Source of the DNA: Cocos nucifera
Lineage: Eukaryota; Streptophyta; Magnoliopsida; Arecales; Arecaceae
NCBI GenBank assembly: GCA_006176705.1
Contig: QRFJ01000755.1
Coordinates: forward strand, 1,045,025-1,109,024
Reading direction: 5' to 3'
DNA length: 64,000 nt
The translations under genes were made by a program, and so were the position numbers. Within the stretch, counting starts at the first letter, position 1. Every line of letters begins with the position of its first letter. The notes below the pieces were generated by a model. It saw only the letters and a list, made by a program, of their open reading frames with translations. It had not been told where the DNA came from and ran no database searches. Shown here in pieces: positions 36,425 through 48,634 of this stretch.

Positions 36425-38228
36425 TTTATTCAAGATAGCGGCATTGGAAAGCAGATTAAGCTTGATGAGAAAGTCTCACAAGTACAACGAGCTAAGGACC
36501 AATTGGAACCAAATCAGGTTGAGCCAATAAGAACACTACCTCCTCCACCTCGTAGATCGAAAAGAGTTTTCCATCCCCCTGAAAGATACTTAGGTATTAT
36601 TTCAGAGGAAAGTAGAGAAAATGTTCCTCGTAGGTAATGGTGCTCATGGTGATGATCCCAAAACCTACAACGAGGCGATATCAGATATCGACTCCGAGAA
36701 ATGGCTAGAGGCAATGCAGTCAGAAATTGACTCGATGCACTCAAACCAAGTCTGGACCTTGGTAGATCCACCAGAAGGTATAGTACCTATTGGGTGTAAA
36801 TGGATCTTCAAGAGAAAGATTGGTGCAGATGGAAATGTGGAGACATTCAAGGCTAGACTAGTGGCAAAAGGTTATAGTCAATGCGAAGGCATTGACTATC
36901 AGGATACCTTTTCCCAGTGGCTATGCTAAAATCCATCCGCACATTGCTTGCCGTTGCAGCCTATTTCGATTATGAAATATGGCAAATGGACGTGAAAATG
37001 GCATTCTTAAATGGATATCTTGAGGAAGATATCTATATGGAACAGCCGCTAGGTTTCACATCCAGTGATACTGATCACAAGGTTTGCAAGCTGCAAAGGT
37101 CCATATATGGACTTAAGCAAGCATCTCGGAGCTGGAACACTCATTTCAATGATGTGATCAAAATATTTGGTTTCATCAAAAATGAAGAGGAACCATGTGT
37201 CTTCAAAAAGGTCAGTGGGAGCGCTGTTGTCTTCCTCGTATTGTACGTGGATGACATCCTCCTTATTGAAATGATATTCCCATGATTGACGACAGTCAAA
37301 ATATGGTTGTCCAAGGAATTCTCCATGAAAGACCTAGGTGAAGCATCCTTTATTCTAGGAATTAAGGTCTATAGGGATAGACCGAATAGGATGCTAGGAC
37401 TTTCACAGAAGATGTACATAGAGGAAAGTACTAAAGAGGTTTAGTATGGAAAACTCTAAGAGGGGATTAATACCCTTCAGACATGGTATTCATCTTTCCA
37501 AGAAGATGTGCCCTAGCACACCTGAGGAAATAGAACGCATGAGCAAGATCCCTTATGCTTCTGCAATAGGGAGCCTCATGTATGCCATGCTATGTACACG
37601 ACCTGATATAGCCCATGCTGTGAGTGTCACAAGCAGATATCAGTCAAATCCAGGTGAAGAACACTGGACTTCTATGTGAAATGTATCCTTAAGTACTTGA
37701 GAAGAACTAAGGATATGATGTTGGTCTTTGGTAATGGAGAACTCCAAGTCCAGGGATACACAGACTCGGATTTCATGTCCGATATAGATGATCGAAAGTC
37801 GACATCTGGGAGTCTGTTTGTGTGCAATGGTGGTGCTGTCAGCTGGAAGAGTTCCAAGCAAACCATGATAGCAGATTCCACCATGGAAGCAGAATATATC
37901 GCTGCATCAGAGGCTGCGAAGGAAGCATTCTGGTATAAGAAGTTTGCTGCAGAAATTGGAGTAATGCCATCAGATGCCATTCCTCTATACTGCGACAACA
38001 ATGGCGCCATAGCCCTTGCTAAGGAGCCGAGGTCTCACCAGAAAATCCAAGCACATTGAGCGGCGATACCACCTCATCCGCGATTACCTCGAGAAGGGTT
38101 ACGTCGAGGTCAAGAGAGTCAACTCCACAGATAATGTGGCAGACCCACTTACAAAGCCGTTGGGCCAGCAGAAGATCGAAGCCCACCTTGAGAAGATGGG
38201 ACTTAGACTTGTAGCCAATTGGCTTTAG
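36425..38228 (+). pseudogene. E5 unit A reverse transcriptase and RNase H
   Basis: The frames 36621-36929, 36917-37285, 37446-37679, 37676-38059 and 38016-38228 cover the same domain string as in E4: 'GCKWIFKRKIGADGNVETFK', 'MDVKMAFLNGYLEEDIYMEQ', 'LVLYVDDILLIE', 'KDLGEASFILGIKVY', 'GYTDSDFMSDIDDRKSTS', 'IERRYHLIRDYLEKGYVEVK'. The breaks are mostly one- or two-base indels (near 36607, 36914, 37269, 37424, 37674 and 38043) at places where unit B reads through. Confidence 0.9.
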
Positions 38229-38231
38229 GAC

Positions 38232-38242
38232 AAGTGGGAGAT
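38232..38242 (+). promoter_or_regulatory. E5 unit A polypurine tract
   Basis: AAGTGGGAGAT immediately before LTR b. The equivalent in unit B, at 44126-44136, reads AAGTGGAAGAT. Confidence 0.9.
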
Positions 38243-40500
38243 TGTTAGATATATGTGCCCTAGAAGCCAGAATTGGCTGACACTTGTAATACACTTCTAG
38301 GGGCAAAATTATAATTTTGACTAATAATCAATAAAATGGGTTATTTTCTATCACATATGTGTATTTAGTGTCTGTGATACATCCTTTGAGTTAATGGTAA
38401 TGATAATTCATATTTTCAAGAGTTGAAAATTTAAGACATGAATAATCATTATTAACTCATAAAATGCTCCCGACCATAGGATCATCACGAGGATGGTGAT
38501 TGATCCGGAAGGTTGGTGTACAATCGCTTCTCTTTAGTAGATGAGTCTTGAGTCTACGGTGTGGAGACACCGGAGCGAGAGTACAGGTACTCGTTAGAGA
38601 ACGAGGGCACTGAGCGTGACCACCTCGAGTAGTCATTAGGAAGTCTACCTTCTCGTCAATGACTGACTCGATGCTGCAGTAGTGTGTCTGGTTCTTTGAC
38701 CTGAGGTGCATCGGCAGTTCACCTTGAGGGTGTTATAGTTTGACTACACCATTACTCGGTCTCCTAGCCATATGGAACCCTGAGGTGTATGTTGGCTATA
38801 GCATGTTCATTGTAGGAACTGGATTGCATCAAGATGGAATCTATCTACCTCGGTGGTAGAGGAGCAGCCCTATGATGATCATGAGAATCAAGTCCAGAAG
38901 CCCATGGCCATGGCAGAGTGAAATAATAGAAAGAGTTTCTATTTAGATTTTCACATTGGACTTGAATCGAATGATTACATCATATGACAGAGAACTAGGG
39001 TTTGACGAGTTCACCTTAACCCTAATCTGATCGGGGCTCAAGATAGAAGAACTTAATCACACAGGTAGCTGCACCAAGAGGTTCGCATTCAGCTCTGATG
39101 GGTTGCCACCATATACTGCTAGGTGTCACTGGTGGATTTTGGGAGCAATTAGAATGATTTAGATGATCGATCATTCTAGCTGTTCGAATCAGAAGAGTTC
39201 TGATCCATCGAAAGGAGTTTCGATGATGTCGATGATAGAGATCATGACATATCCCATTACCATACAGAACTGAACCTAACTGGGTCACACAAACAAGGGT
39301 TTGAATCTGGTGATCATCAATTGAACTGATCCAGTTCAATTGATCTGAATGAGATTCAATTAGGTTCAAGAAAATCGTGCTAGCACTCGATTGAACCTAA
39401 CGTTCTTCTTTTACTATCATAAATAGTTGTCCTGACTGAGCCAAAGGAGTTTGTGCTCAATCAGAGGCCTTCACTTGGTCTGACTGGAGCTTGTCCAAGT
39501 CAGAAAAGGTTGTCTTATTTTGTAAGACATTACCTGCCATTTTTGGTCACCTGCCATTTCTCGTCCTTTGACTTTGGTCAAAAGTTGACCTTTGACTGGT
39601 CAAATGTTGACCATTGACACTTTGACTTTTGTCCACATGTCATGCACCTATTGGAGAGCTGGTGGGGGCCTTGTCCCCCTGCCAGAACCTGGCAAGGAGG
39701 AGGGCGCACGCCACCCTTGGCGTGTGCCCAAGCTTGGAGGCGCCCAGGAGTCCCTGTTGGACAGGGACTCCATCTCCTTTTTGGATTCCAATTAGAGTTC
39801 TCCTAAGAACCAACTTTGACTGGTCTTAGGCACCCTCTAAGGAGGAATCCAGGGGACTCTATTTCCACCAATCAGATTTAGATCTGATTTCACAAAGGGT
39901 TGTGATTGGTTGGGAAGAAGAGGAGTTGGATCACAGCATAGTCTATAAATAAGACCCTGCGCCCAACTCAAATTAAGATTGAAATAACAATTCTCCATGC
40001 CCCAAGGCTGCCTCTCCTCTCCTCCTCCATGCCAAACCCACCTTCTCCCTCTCCTCTCCACGTCCAAAAGGAGTTTTGGACCTTGGTTGGTGCGATCCAG
40101 ATGAGAGAAAGGCGACTGAAAGCTAGAAGGCTGCGCTGCTGCAAAGGACAACTGCTGATCTTCAAAAGGAGTTTTGAAGATCCTCCAGATCAGATCCAGA
40201 TCTAATTTTTGGAGATGTGATAGAGAAGAAGAGGATCTCCAGATCCAGCCTGAGTGGATACCGGTAGAGGCCAGGCACTTGCGTGGCTAGATCCAGAACC
40301 TTCCGCTGCTTACAGGATCATCAACGGGTAATAGGATTACCCACTTCAAGGTAAATTAAATTTGATTTAATTTATCTAAATTTTATTTTAATTATTAAAA
40401 TAATAAGAATCAGATCTAAAATATCTTAGATCTGATTGGATCAAAGAGAAAAAATTTTTGAAATATATCTCTTGATCTGATCAGATCTGAACGAACCTGG
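38243..40500 (+). repeat. E5 LTR b (shared middle LTR)
   Basis: It starts TGTTAGATATATG and follows LTRs a and c for 2258 bases until the N run. By comparison about 23-25 bases of LTR end are hidden in the gap. Confidence 0.9.
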
Positions 40501-41500
40501 NNNNNNNNNNNNNNNNNNNNNNNNNNNNNNNNNNNNNNNNNNNNNNNNNNNNNNNNNNNNNNNNNNNNNNNNNNNNNNNNNNNNNNNNNNNNNNNNNNNN
40601 NNNNNNNNNNNNNNNNNNNNNNNNNNNNNNNNNNNNNNNNNNNNNNNNNNNNNNNNNNNNNNNNNNNNNNNNNNNNNNNNNNNNNNNNNNNNNNNNNNNN
40701 NNNNNNNNNNNNNNNNNNNNNNNNNNNNNNNNNNNNNNNNNNNNNNNNNNNNNNNNNNNNNNNNNNNNNNNNNNNNNNNNNNNNNNNNNNNNNNNNNNNN
40801 NNNNNNNNNNNNNNNNNNNNNNNNNNNNNNNNNNNNNNNNNNNNNNNNNNNNNNNNNNNNNNNNNNNNNNNNNNNNNNNNNNNNNNNNNNNNNNNNNNNN
40901 NNNNNNNNNNNNNNNNNNNNNNNNNNNNNNNNNNNNNNNNNNNNNNNNNNNNNNNNNNNNNNNNNNNNNNNNNNNNNNNNNNNNNNNNNNNNNNNNNNNN
41001 NNNNNNNNNNNNNNNNNNNNNNNNNNNNNNNNNNNNNNNNNNNNNNNNNNNNNNNNNNNNNNNNNNNNNNNNNNNNNNNNNNNNNNNNNNNNNNNNNNNN
41101 NNNNNNNNNNNNNNNNNNNNNNNNNNNNNNNNNNNNNNNNNNNNNNNNNNNNNNNNNNNNNNNNNNNNNNNNNNNNNNNNNNNNNNNNNNNNNNNNNNNN
41201 NNNNNNNNNNNNNNNNNNNNNNNNNNNNNNNNNNNNNNNNNNNNNNNNNNNNNNNNNNNNNNNNNNNNNNNNNNNNNNNNNNNNNNNNNNNNNNNNNNNN
41301 NNNNNNNNNNNNNNNNNNNNNNNNNNNNNNNNNNNNNNNNNNNNNNNNNNNNNNNNNNNNNNNNNNNNNNNNNNNNNNNNNNNNNNNNNNNNNNNNNNNN
41401 NNNNNNNNNNNNNNNNNNNNNNNNNNNNNNNNNNNNNNNNNNNNNNNNNNNNNNNNNNNNNNNNNNNNNNNNNNNNNNNNNNNNNNNNNNNNNNNNNNNN
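40501..41500. other. Assembly gap (1000 N)
   Basis: Exactly 1000 N. By comparison with unit A, the missing part should include the LTR end, primer site, leader, gag, protease and start of integrase: about 2.24 kb, or about 3.2 kb if this unit keeps the gag region present in E4. The open frame spanning the N run is meaningless. Confidence 0.95.
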
Positions 41501-42319
41501 AGAAGATAGGATCAACAAATTAGAGAAAAATGGGCTATTGAGTCCATTGACTTCCGAGTCATATCCAACTTACGAATCTTGTCTCCAAGGCAAAATGACT
41601 AAACTCCCTTTTATTGGACATGGAGGAGAGGGCCACAGATCTCCTTGCCCTAGTACATACAGATGTATGTGGCCCATTTGATGTGCCGGCTAGAGGCAAT
41701 TTTGTCTACTTCATTACCTTTATCGATGATCTGTCTAGGTATGGGTATGTGTATCTTATGAGACATAAGTCTGAAGCTTTTGAAAAGTTCAAAGAATTCA
41801 GACATGAAGTAGAAAAACAAACTAAAAAATTCATTAAGGTTCTTCGATCAGATCGAGGAGGTGAATACCTTAGCCGGGAATTCCTAGACTATCTCAAGGA
41901 TAATGGCATAGTCTCTCAATGGACTCCACCAGGAACACCTCAACTCAACGGGGTTTCAGAATGGAGAAATCAAACTCTATTGGATATGGTCCGATCCATG
42001 ATGAGCTTCACAGACCTCCCTGATTTTCTTTGGGGACATTCATTGTTAACTTCAATTTATCTACTGAATAGGGTTCCCTCTAAGATCCGTTCCTACCACA
42101 CCGTATGAGATATGGCATGGTAAGAAACCAAGTCTGAGTCATCTCAGAATTTGGGGTTGTCCGGCTCATGTCAAAAGACAACAAGCGGACAAGTTAGAGT
42201 TTAGGTCCTTTAGAGCTCGATTCATAGGATATCCTAAAGAGTTATTAGGATACTATTTCTACATTCCAGAAGACCACAATGTGATTGTGAGTCAATATGT
42301 CATCTTTCTTGAAAAATAG
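41501..42319 (+). pseudogene. E5 unit B integrase
   Basis: It begins inside the zinc-binding segment after the gap. The frame 41614-42108 carries the catalytic core with 'HTDVCGPFDVPARGNFVYFI', 'VLRSDRGGEYLSREFLDYL' and 'PPGTPQLNGVSEWRNQTLLD', the three acidic blocks of a copia integrase (Asp, Asp, Glu). A one-base insertion near 42086 shifts the frame, and the later part ends at a TAG (42317-42319) shared with unit A. Confidence 0.85.
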
Positions 42320-44122
42320 TTTATTCAAGATAGTGGTATTGGAAAGTAGATTAAGCTTGATGAGAAAGTCTCACAAGTACAACAAGCTAAGGACCAATTG
42401 GAACCAAATCAGATTGAGCCAATAAGAATACTACCTCCTCCACCTCGTAGATCGAAAAGAGTTTTTCATCCCCCTGAAAGATACTTAGGTATTATTTCAG
42501 AGAAAGTAGAGAAAATGTTCCTCGTAGGTAATGGTGCTCATGGTGATGATCCCAAAACCTACAACGAGGCGATATCAGATATCGACTCTGAGAAATGGCT
42601 AGAGGCAATGCAGTCAGAAATTGACTTGATGCACTCGAACCAAGTCTGGACCTTGGTAGATCCACCAGAAGGTATAGTACCTATTGGGTGTAAATGGATC
42701 TTCAAGAGAAAGATTGGTGCAGATGGAAATGTGGAGACATTCAAGACTAGACTAGTGGCAAAAGGTTATAGTCAATGCGAAGGCATTGACTATCAGGATA
42801 CCTTTTCTCCAGTGGCTATGCTAAAATCCATCCGCACATTGCTTGCCGTTGCAGCCTATTTCGATTATGAAATATGGCAAATGGATGTGAAAACAGCGTT
42901 CTTGAAATGGATATCTTGAGGAAGATATCTATATGGAACAGCCGCTAGGTTTCACATCCAGTGATACTGATCACAAGGTTTGCAAGCTGCAAAGGTCCAT
43001 ATATGGACTTAAGCAAGCATCTCGGAGCTGGAACACTCGTTTCAATGATGTGATCAAAATATTTGATTTCATCAAAAATGAAGAGAAACCGTGTGTCTTC
43101 AAAAAGGTCAGTGGGAGCGCTGTTGTCTTCCTCGTATTGTACGTGGATGACATCCTCCTTATTGGGAATGATATTCCCATGATGACAACAGTCAAATTAT
43201 GGTTGTCCAAGGAATTCTCCATGAAAGACCTAGGTGAAGCATCCTTTATTCTAGGAATTAAGGTCTATAGGGATAGACCGAATAGGATGCTAGGACTTTC
43301 ACAGAAGATGTACATAGAGAAAGTACTAAAGAGGTTTAGTATGGAAAACTCTAAGAGGGGATTAATATCCCTTCAGACATGGTATTCATCTTTCCAAGAA
43401 GATGTGCCCTAGCACACCTGAGGAAATAGAACGCATGAGCAAGATCCCTTATGCTTCTGCAATAGGGAGCCTCATGTATGCCATGCTATGTACACGACCT
43501 GATATAGCCCATGCTGTGAGTGTCACAAGCAGATATCAGTCAAATCCAGGTGAAGAACACTGGACTTCTGTGAAATGTATCCTTAAGTACTTGAAGAAGA
43601 ACTAAGGATATGATGTTGGTCTTTGGTAATGGAGAACTCCAAGTCCAGGGATACACAGACTCGGATTTCATGTCCGATATAGATGATCGAAAGTCGACAT
43701 CTGGGAGTCTGTTTGTGTGCAATGGTGGTGCTGTCAGCTGGAAGAGTTCCAAGCAAACTATGATAGCAGATTCCACCATGGAAGCAGAATATATCATTGC
43801 ATCAGAGGCTGCGAAGGAAGCATTCTGGTATAAGAAGTTTGCTACAGAAATTGGAGTAATGCCATCAGATGCCATTCCTCTATACTGCGACAATAATGGC
43901 GCCATAGCCCTTGCTAAGGAGCCAAGGTCTCACCAGAAATCCAAGCACATTGAGCGGCGATACCACCTCATCCGCGATTACCTCGAGAAGGGTTATGTCG
44001 AGGTCAAGAGAGTCAACTCCATAGATAATGTGGCAGACCCACTTACAAAGCCATTGGGCCAGCAGAAGATCGAAGCCCACCTTGAGAAGATGGGACTTAG
44101 ACTTATAGCCAATTGGCTTTAG
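42320..44122 (+). pseudogene. E5 unit B reverse transcriptase and RNase H
   Basis: Open in large pieces: 42398-42919 (linker and RT N-terminal half), 42933-43412 ('LVLYVDDILLIGND' catalytic site, 'KDLGEASFILGIKVY'), 43402-43605 and 43610-44122 (complete RNase H with 'YTDSDFMSDIDDRKSTSG' and 'LYCDNNGAIALAKEP'). Single-base insertions near 42906, 43369 and 43598 separate them. It is the best-preserved pol region in the window. Confidence 0.9.
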
Positions 44123-44136
44123 GATAAGTGGAAGAT

Positions 44137-46418
44137 TGTTAGATATATGTGCCCTAGAAGCCAGAATTGGCTGACACTTGTAATACACTTCTAGGGGCAA
44201 AATTATAATTTTGACTAATATCAATAAAATAGATTATTTTCTATCACATATGTGTATTTAGTGTCTGTGATACATCCTTTGAGTTAATGGTAATGATAAT
44301 TCATATTTTCAAGAGTTGAAAATTTAAGACATGAATAATCATTATTAACTCATAAAATGCTTCCGACCATAGGATCATCACGAGGATGGTGATTGATCCG
44401 GAAGGTTGGTGTACAATCGCTTCTCTTTAGTAGATGAGTCTTGAGTCTACGGTGTGGAGACATCCGGAGCGAGAGTACAGGTACTCGTTAGAGAACGAGG
44501 GCACTGAGCGTGACCACCTCGAGTAGTCATTAGGGAGTCTACCTTCTCGTCAATGACTGACTCGATGCTGCAGTAGTGTGTCTGGTTCTTTGATCCTGAG
44601 GTGCATCGACAGTTCACCTTGAGGGTGTTATAGTTTGACTACACCATTACTCGATCTCCTAGCCATATGGAAACCCTGAGGTGTATGTTGGCTATAGCAT
44701 GTTCATTGTAGGAACTGGATTGCATCAAGATGGAATCTATCTACCTCGGTGGTAGAGGAGCAGCCCTATGATGATCATGAGAATCAAGTCCAGAAGCCCA
44801 TGGCCATGGCAGAGTGAAATAATAGAAAGAGTTTCTATTTAGGTTTTCACATTGGACTTGAATCGAATGATTACATCATATGACAGAGACTAGGGTTTGA
44901 CGAGTTCACCTTAACCCTAATCTGATCGGGGCTCAAGATAGAAGAACTTAATCACACAAGGTAGCTGCACCAAGAGGTTCGCATTCAGCTCTGATGGGTT
45001 GCCACCATATACTGCTAGGTGTCACTGGTGGATTTTGGGAGCAATTAGAATGATTTAGATGATCGATCATTCTAGCTGTTCGAATCAGAAGAGTTCTGAT
45101 CCATCGAAAGGAGTTTCGATGATGTCGATGATAGAGATCATGACATATCCCATTACCATATAGAACTGAACCTAACTGGGTCACACAAACAAGGGTTTGA
45201 ATCTGGTGATCATCAATTGAACTGATCCAGTTCAATTGATCTGAATGAGATTCAATTAGGTTCAAGAAAATCATGCTAGCACTCGATTGAACCTAACATT
45301 CTTCTTTTACTATCATAAATAGTTGTCCTGACTGAGCCAAAGGAGTTTGTGCTCATTTAGAGGCCTTCACTTTATCTGACTGGAGCTTGTCCAAGTCAGA
45401 AAAGGTTGTCTTATTTTGTAAGACATTACCTACCATTTTTGGTCACCTGCCATTTCTCGTCCTTTGACTTTGGTCAAAAGTTGACCTTTGACTGGTCAAA
45501 TATTGACCATTGATACTTTGACTTTTGTCCATATGTCACGCACCTATTGGAGAGCTGGTGGGGGCCTATCCCCCTGCTAGAACCTGGCAAGGAGGAGGGC
45601 GCACGCCACCCTTGGCGTGTGCCCAAGCTTGGAGGCGCCTAGGAGTCCCTGTTGGACAGGGACTCCATCTCCTTTTTGGATTCCAATTAGAGTTCTCCTA
45701 AGAACCAACTTTGACTGATCTTAGGCGCCCTCTAAGGAGGAATCCAGGGGACTCTATTCCCACCAATCAGATTTAGATCTGATTTCACAAAGGGTTGTGA
45801 TTGGTTGGGAAGAAGAGGAGTTGGATCACGCTTAGTCTATAAATAAGACCCTGCGCCCAACTCAAATTAAGATTGAAATAACAATTCTCCATGCCCCAAG
45901 GCTACTTCTCCTCTCCTCCTCCATGCCAAACCCACCTTCTCCCTCTCCTCTCCACGTCCAAAAGAAGTTTTGGACCTTGGTTGGTGCGATCTAGATGAGA
46001 GAAAGGCGACTGAAAGCTAGAAGGCTGTGCTGCTGCAAAGGACAACTGCTGATCTTCAAAAAAAGTTTTGAAGATCCTTGAGATCAGATCTAGATCTAAT
46101 TTTTAGAGATGTGATAGAGAAGAAGAGGATCTCCAGATTCAGTCCGAGTGGATATCGATAAAGGCCAGGCACTTGCGCGGCTAGATCCAGAACCTTTCAC
46201 TACTTATAGGATCATCAATGGATAATAGGATTACCCACTTTAAGGTAAATTAAATTTGATTTAATTTATTTAAATTTATTTTAATTTTTAAAATAATAAT
46301 AATCAGATCTAAAATATTTCAGATCTGATATGGATCAAAGAGTAAAAATTTTGAAATATATCTCTTGATCAGATCAGATCTGAACGAACCTGGATCGAGA
46401 AATTAGAATTTTTCTTCA
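44137..46418 (+). repeat. E5 LTR c (3')
   Basis: A 2282-bp TG...CA repeat, one base different in length from LTR a, followed by the AATGC duplication. Confidence 0.9.
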
Positions 46419-46423
46419 AATGC

Positions 46424-48462
46424 CTGGTCTCTACCGATATCCACTCAGGCTGGATATGAAGATCTTTTTCTTCTCTTTCTTTTCTCCAAAAATCAGATCT
46501 GGATCTGATTTGGAGGATCTTCAAAACTTCTTCTGAAGATCAGCAGTCGTCTCTGCAGCAGTGCTGCCTTCTTCCTTTTTCATCAATCTTTTCTTGTCTG
46601 GATCGCACCAAACTGAAGTCAACTTCCTTGGGCGTGGAGAGGAGAGAGAGAGTCAGAAGATGGCATGGAGGAGGAAGAGGGAAAGCCTTGGGGCATGGGC
46701 TAAGAGGAACTCTCTTTAGGTTGGATGCAGATAGGATTTATTTATAGATCCTGCTGCACCATGTAGTGCTGCATCATCCTGGCCAATCGCATTACTTCGT
46801 GCAATCAGATCTAAATCTGATTGGTAAGATGACATCACCTGATTCAATCAGATGAGAGCCCCATAAATTCATCCTTAGATGGCACCTTAGACTGATCAAA
46901 GTCTATAGGTAAGGGTCACCTAGTTTGAATCCAAGAAGCAACCTAGATTCCCATCCGTATGGAACTTCAGTGTTTATCCACATGGGGCGCACGCCATCCT
47001 AGGTGTGTGCCCTCCATCTGCCTACCAAATGGCAGGTAGACTTGGTCAATAAGTCTCTCTTATGGGTGCATGACACATGGGCAGATGTCCAAGGGTTAAA
47101 GGTCAATGTTAGACCAAAGTCAAATGATAAGAATTAGCAAGTGATGGAAAATGGCAGGTATTGTCTCAAATTTATCTCATAAATTAAGACAATCCTTTTC
47201 TGATTTGGACAAGCTTCAGTCAGATCAGGTAAAGATATCTGAGTGAGCACAAACATATTTAGCTCAATCGAGATAACTTTTAATGATAGAAAAAGGAGAA
47301 TGTTAGGCTCAATCATGTGCTAGCACGATTTTCTTGAATCTAATTGAATCTAATTCAAATCAATTTAACTGGGTTAGTCCAATTGATGATATCCAGATCC
47401 AAATTCTTATTTGTGTGATCCAGTTTGGTTCAGTTCTATATGATAATAGGATATGTCGTGATCTTCATCATCGACATCATCGAAACTCCTTTCGATGGAT
47501 TAGAACTCTTCTTATTCAGACAACTGGAATGATCGATTATCTAAATCATTCTAATTACATCCAAAATTCATCAGTGACATCTAGCAGTATATGGTGGTAA
47601 TCCATCAAAACTGAAAAAAAATCTCTCGGTGCAGCTACTTGTGTGATTAAGTTCTTCTATCTTGAGCTCCGATCAGATTAGGATTTTTAGGTGAACTCGT
47701 CAAACCCTAATTTCTATCATATGATTTAATCATTCGATTTAAGTTCGATGTAAAAATCTTAATAGAAATTCTTTCTATTATTTCACTCTCTGCCATGGCC
47801 ATGGGCTTATGGACTTGATTCTCATGATCATCATAGGACTGCTCCTCATCCACCGAGGTAGATAGATTTCATCTTGGCGCAATCCAATTTCTATAATAAA
47901 CATGCTATAGCCAACATACACCTCAGGATTCCAAATGGCTAGGAGACCAAGTCATGGTGTAGTCAAACTATAATACCCTCAAGGTGAGCTGCCGATGCAC
48001 CTCAGGTCAAAGAATCAGACACACTACTATAGCTTCGAGTCAGTCATCGACGAGAAGGTAGACTTTCTTATGACTACTTGAGGTGGTCATGCTCAGTACC
48101 CTCATTCTCTAAAGAGTATCTGTACTTTTACTTCGGTGTCTCTACACTGTAGACTCAAGACTCATCTACTATAAAGAAGCAATTATACACTAACCTTTCG
48201 GATCAATCACCATCCTCATGATGATCCTATGATCAGGAGCATTTTATGAATTAATAATGAAAATTCTTGTCTTAAATTTTCAACTCTTGAAAATAAGAAT
48301 TATCATTACCATTAACTCAAGGGATGTGTCACAAATACTAAATACACATATGCGATAGAAAATAATCCATTTTATTATTTATAGTCAAAATTATAATTTT
48401 ATCCTTAGAAGTGTATTACAAGTATCAGCTAATTCTGGCTTTTAGGATACATATATCTAACA
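46424..48462 (-). repeat. E4 5' LTR, right fragment
   Basis: It resumes at 'ctggtctctaccgatatcc', matching LTR 22707-24985 from about 22947, and ends 'atatatctaaca' before ATTCA. Confidence 0.9.
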
Positions 48463-48467
48463 ATTCA

Positions 48468-48634
48468 TGCCTTAAAAGCCTTCAATATTTTCTCAATGAT
48501 CTTTAGATGACTTTTTAGAGATTTTTCATTTAATACTCTATAATTCATCCTAAAACATGATCTCAGCCAATTCATTAGTCCAAACAATATACTCAAATAA
48601 TTTGTTCATCCTCAAAATCAATTCTTGGGGTTAA
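48468..48634 (-). repeat. E3 5' LTR, right fragment
   Basis: It matches 14687-14855 of the left LTR ('tgccttaaaagccttcaat' to 'ggggttaa'). The terminal CA is not present as such, so the outer edge is uncertain by a few bases. Confidence 0.8.

Larger units (their letters stand above)
31105..46418 (+). mobile_element. E5: tandem Angela-like copia array (three LTRs, two internals)
   Basis: LTRs at 31105-33385, 38243-40500 (cut by the gap) and 44137-46418 are in the same orientation. Two internal regions lie between them: 33386-38242 and gap-to-44136. The flanking AATGC pair brackets the whole array. Unequal recombination between two copies of one insertion gives exactly this form. The assembly gap in the second unit leaves an artefactual join possible. 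Coding regions are close to each other in sequence and share some but not most lesions. Confidence 0.85.
22707..48462 (-). mobile_element. E4: Angela-like copia element nested in E3
   Basis: Complete minus-strand copia element: 3' LTR 22707-24985, internal 24986-30856, 5' LTR split into 30857-31104 and 46424-48462. It is flanked by ATTCA on both sides. On its coding strand the LTR starts TGTTAGATATGTGTGCCCTAG, which resembles the starts of Angela LTRs; that assignment is an inference. Its family is the same as E5's but in the opposite orientation. All pol domains are present but frame-broken. Confidence 0.9.
13321..48634 (-). mobile_element. E3: SIRE/Maximus-like copia element, host of the right nest
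   Basis: LTRs at 13321-14857 and (split) 21437-22706 plus 48468-48634 flank a 6.6-kb minus-strand internal region with gag, protease, integrase, RT, RNase H and an extra 3' ORF. A large gag with coiled-coil segments and two zinc knuckles, plus an ORF downstream of pol, is the known SIRE/Maximus plan. 'Ccttct' beside both ends (about 13313-13318 and 48637-48642) could be a target duplication, with one or two unexplained bases. Everything from 22707 to 48462 inside it is a later insertion. Confidence 0.8.

Noticed and set aside
40481..41518. A 345-codon minus-strand open frame
   Set aside because: It is open only because it spans the 1000-N gap.
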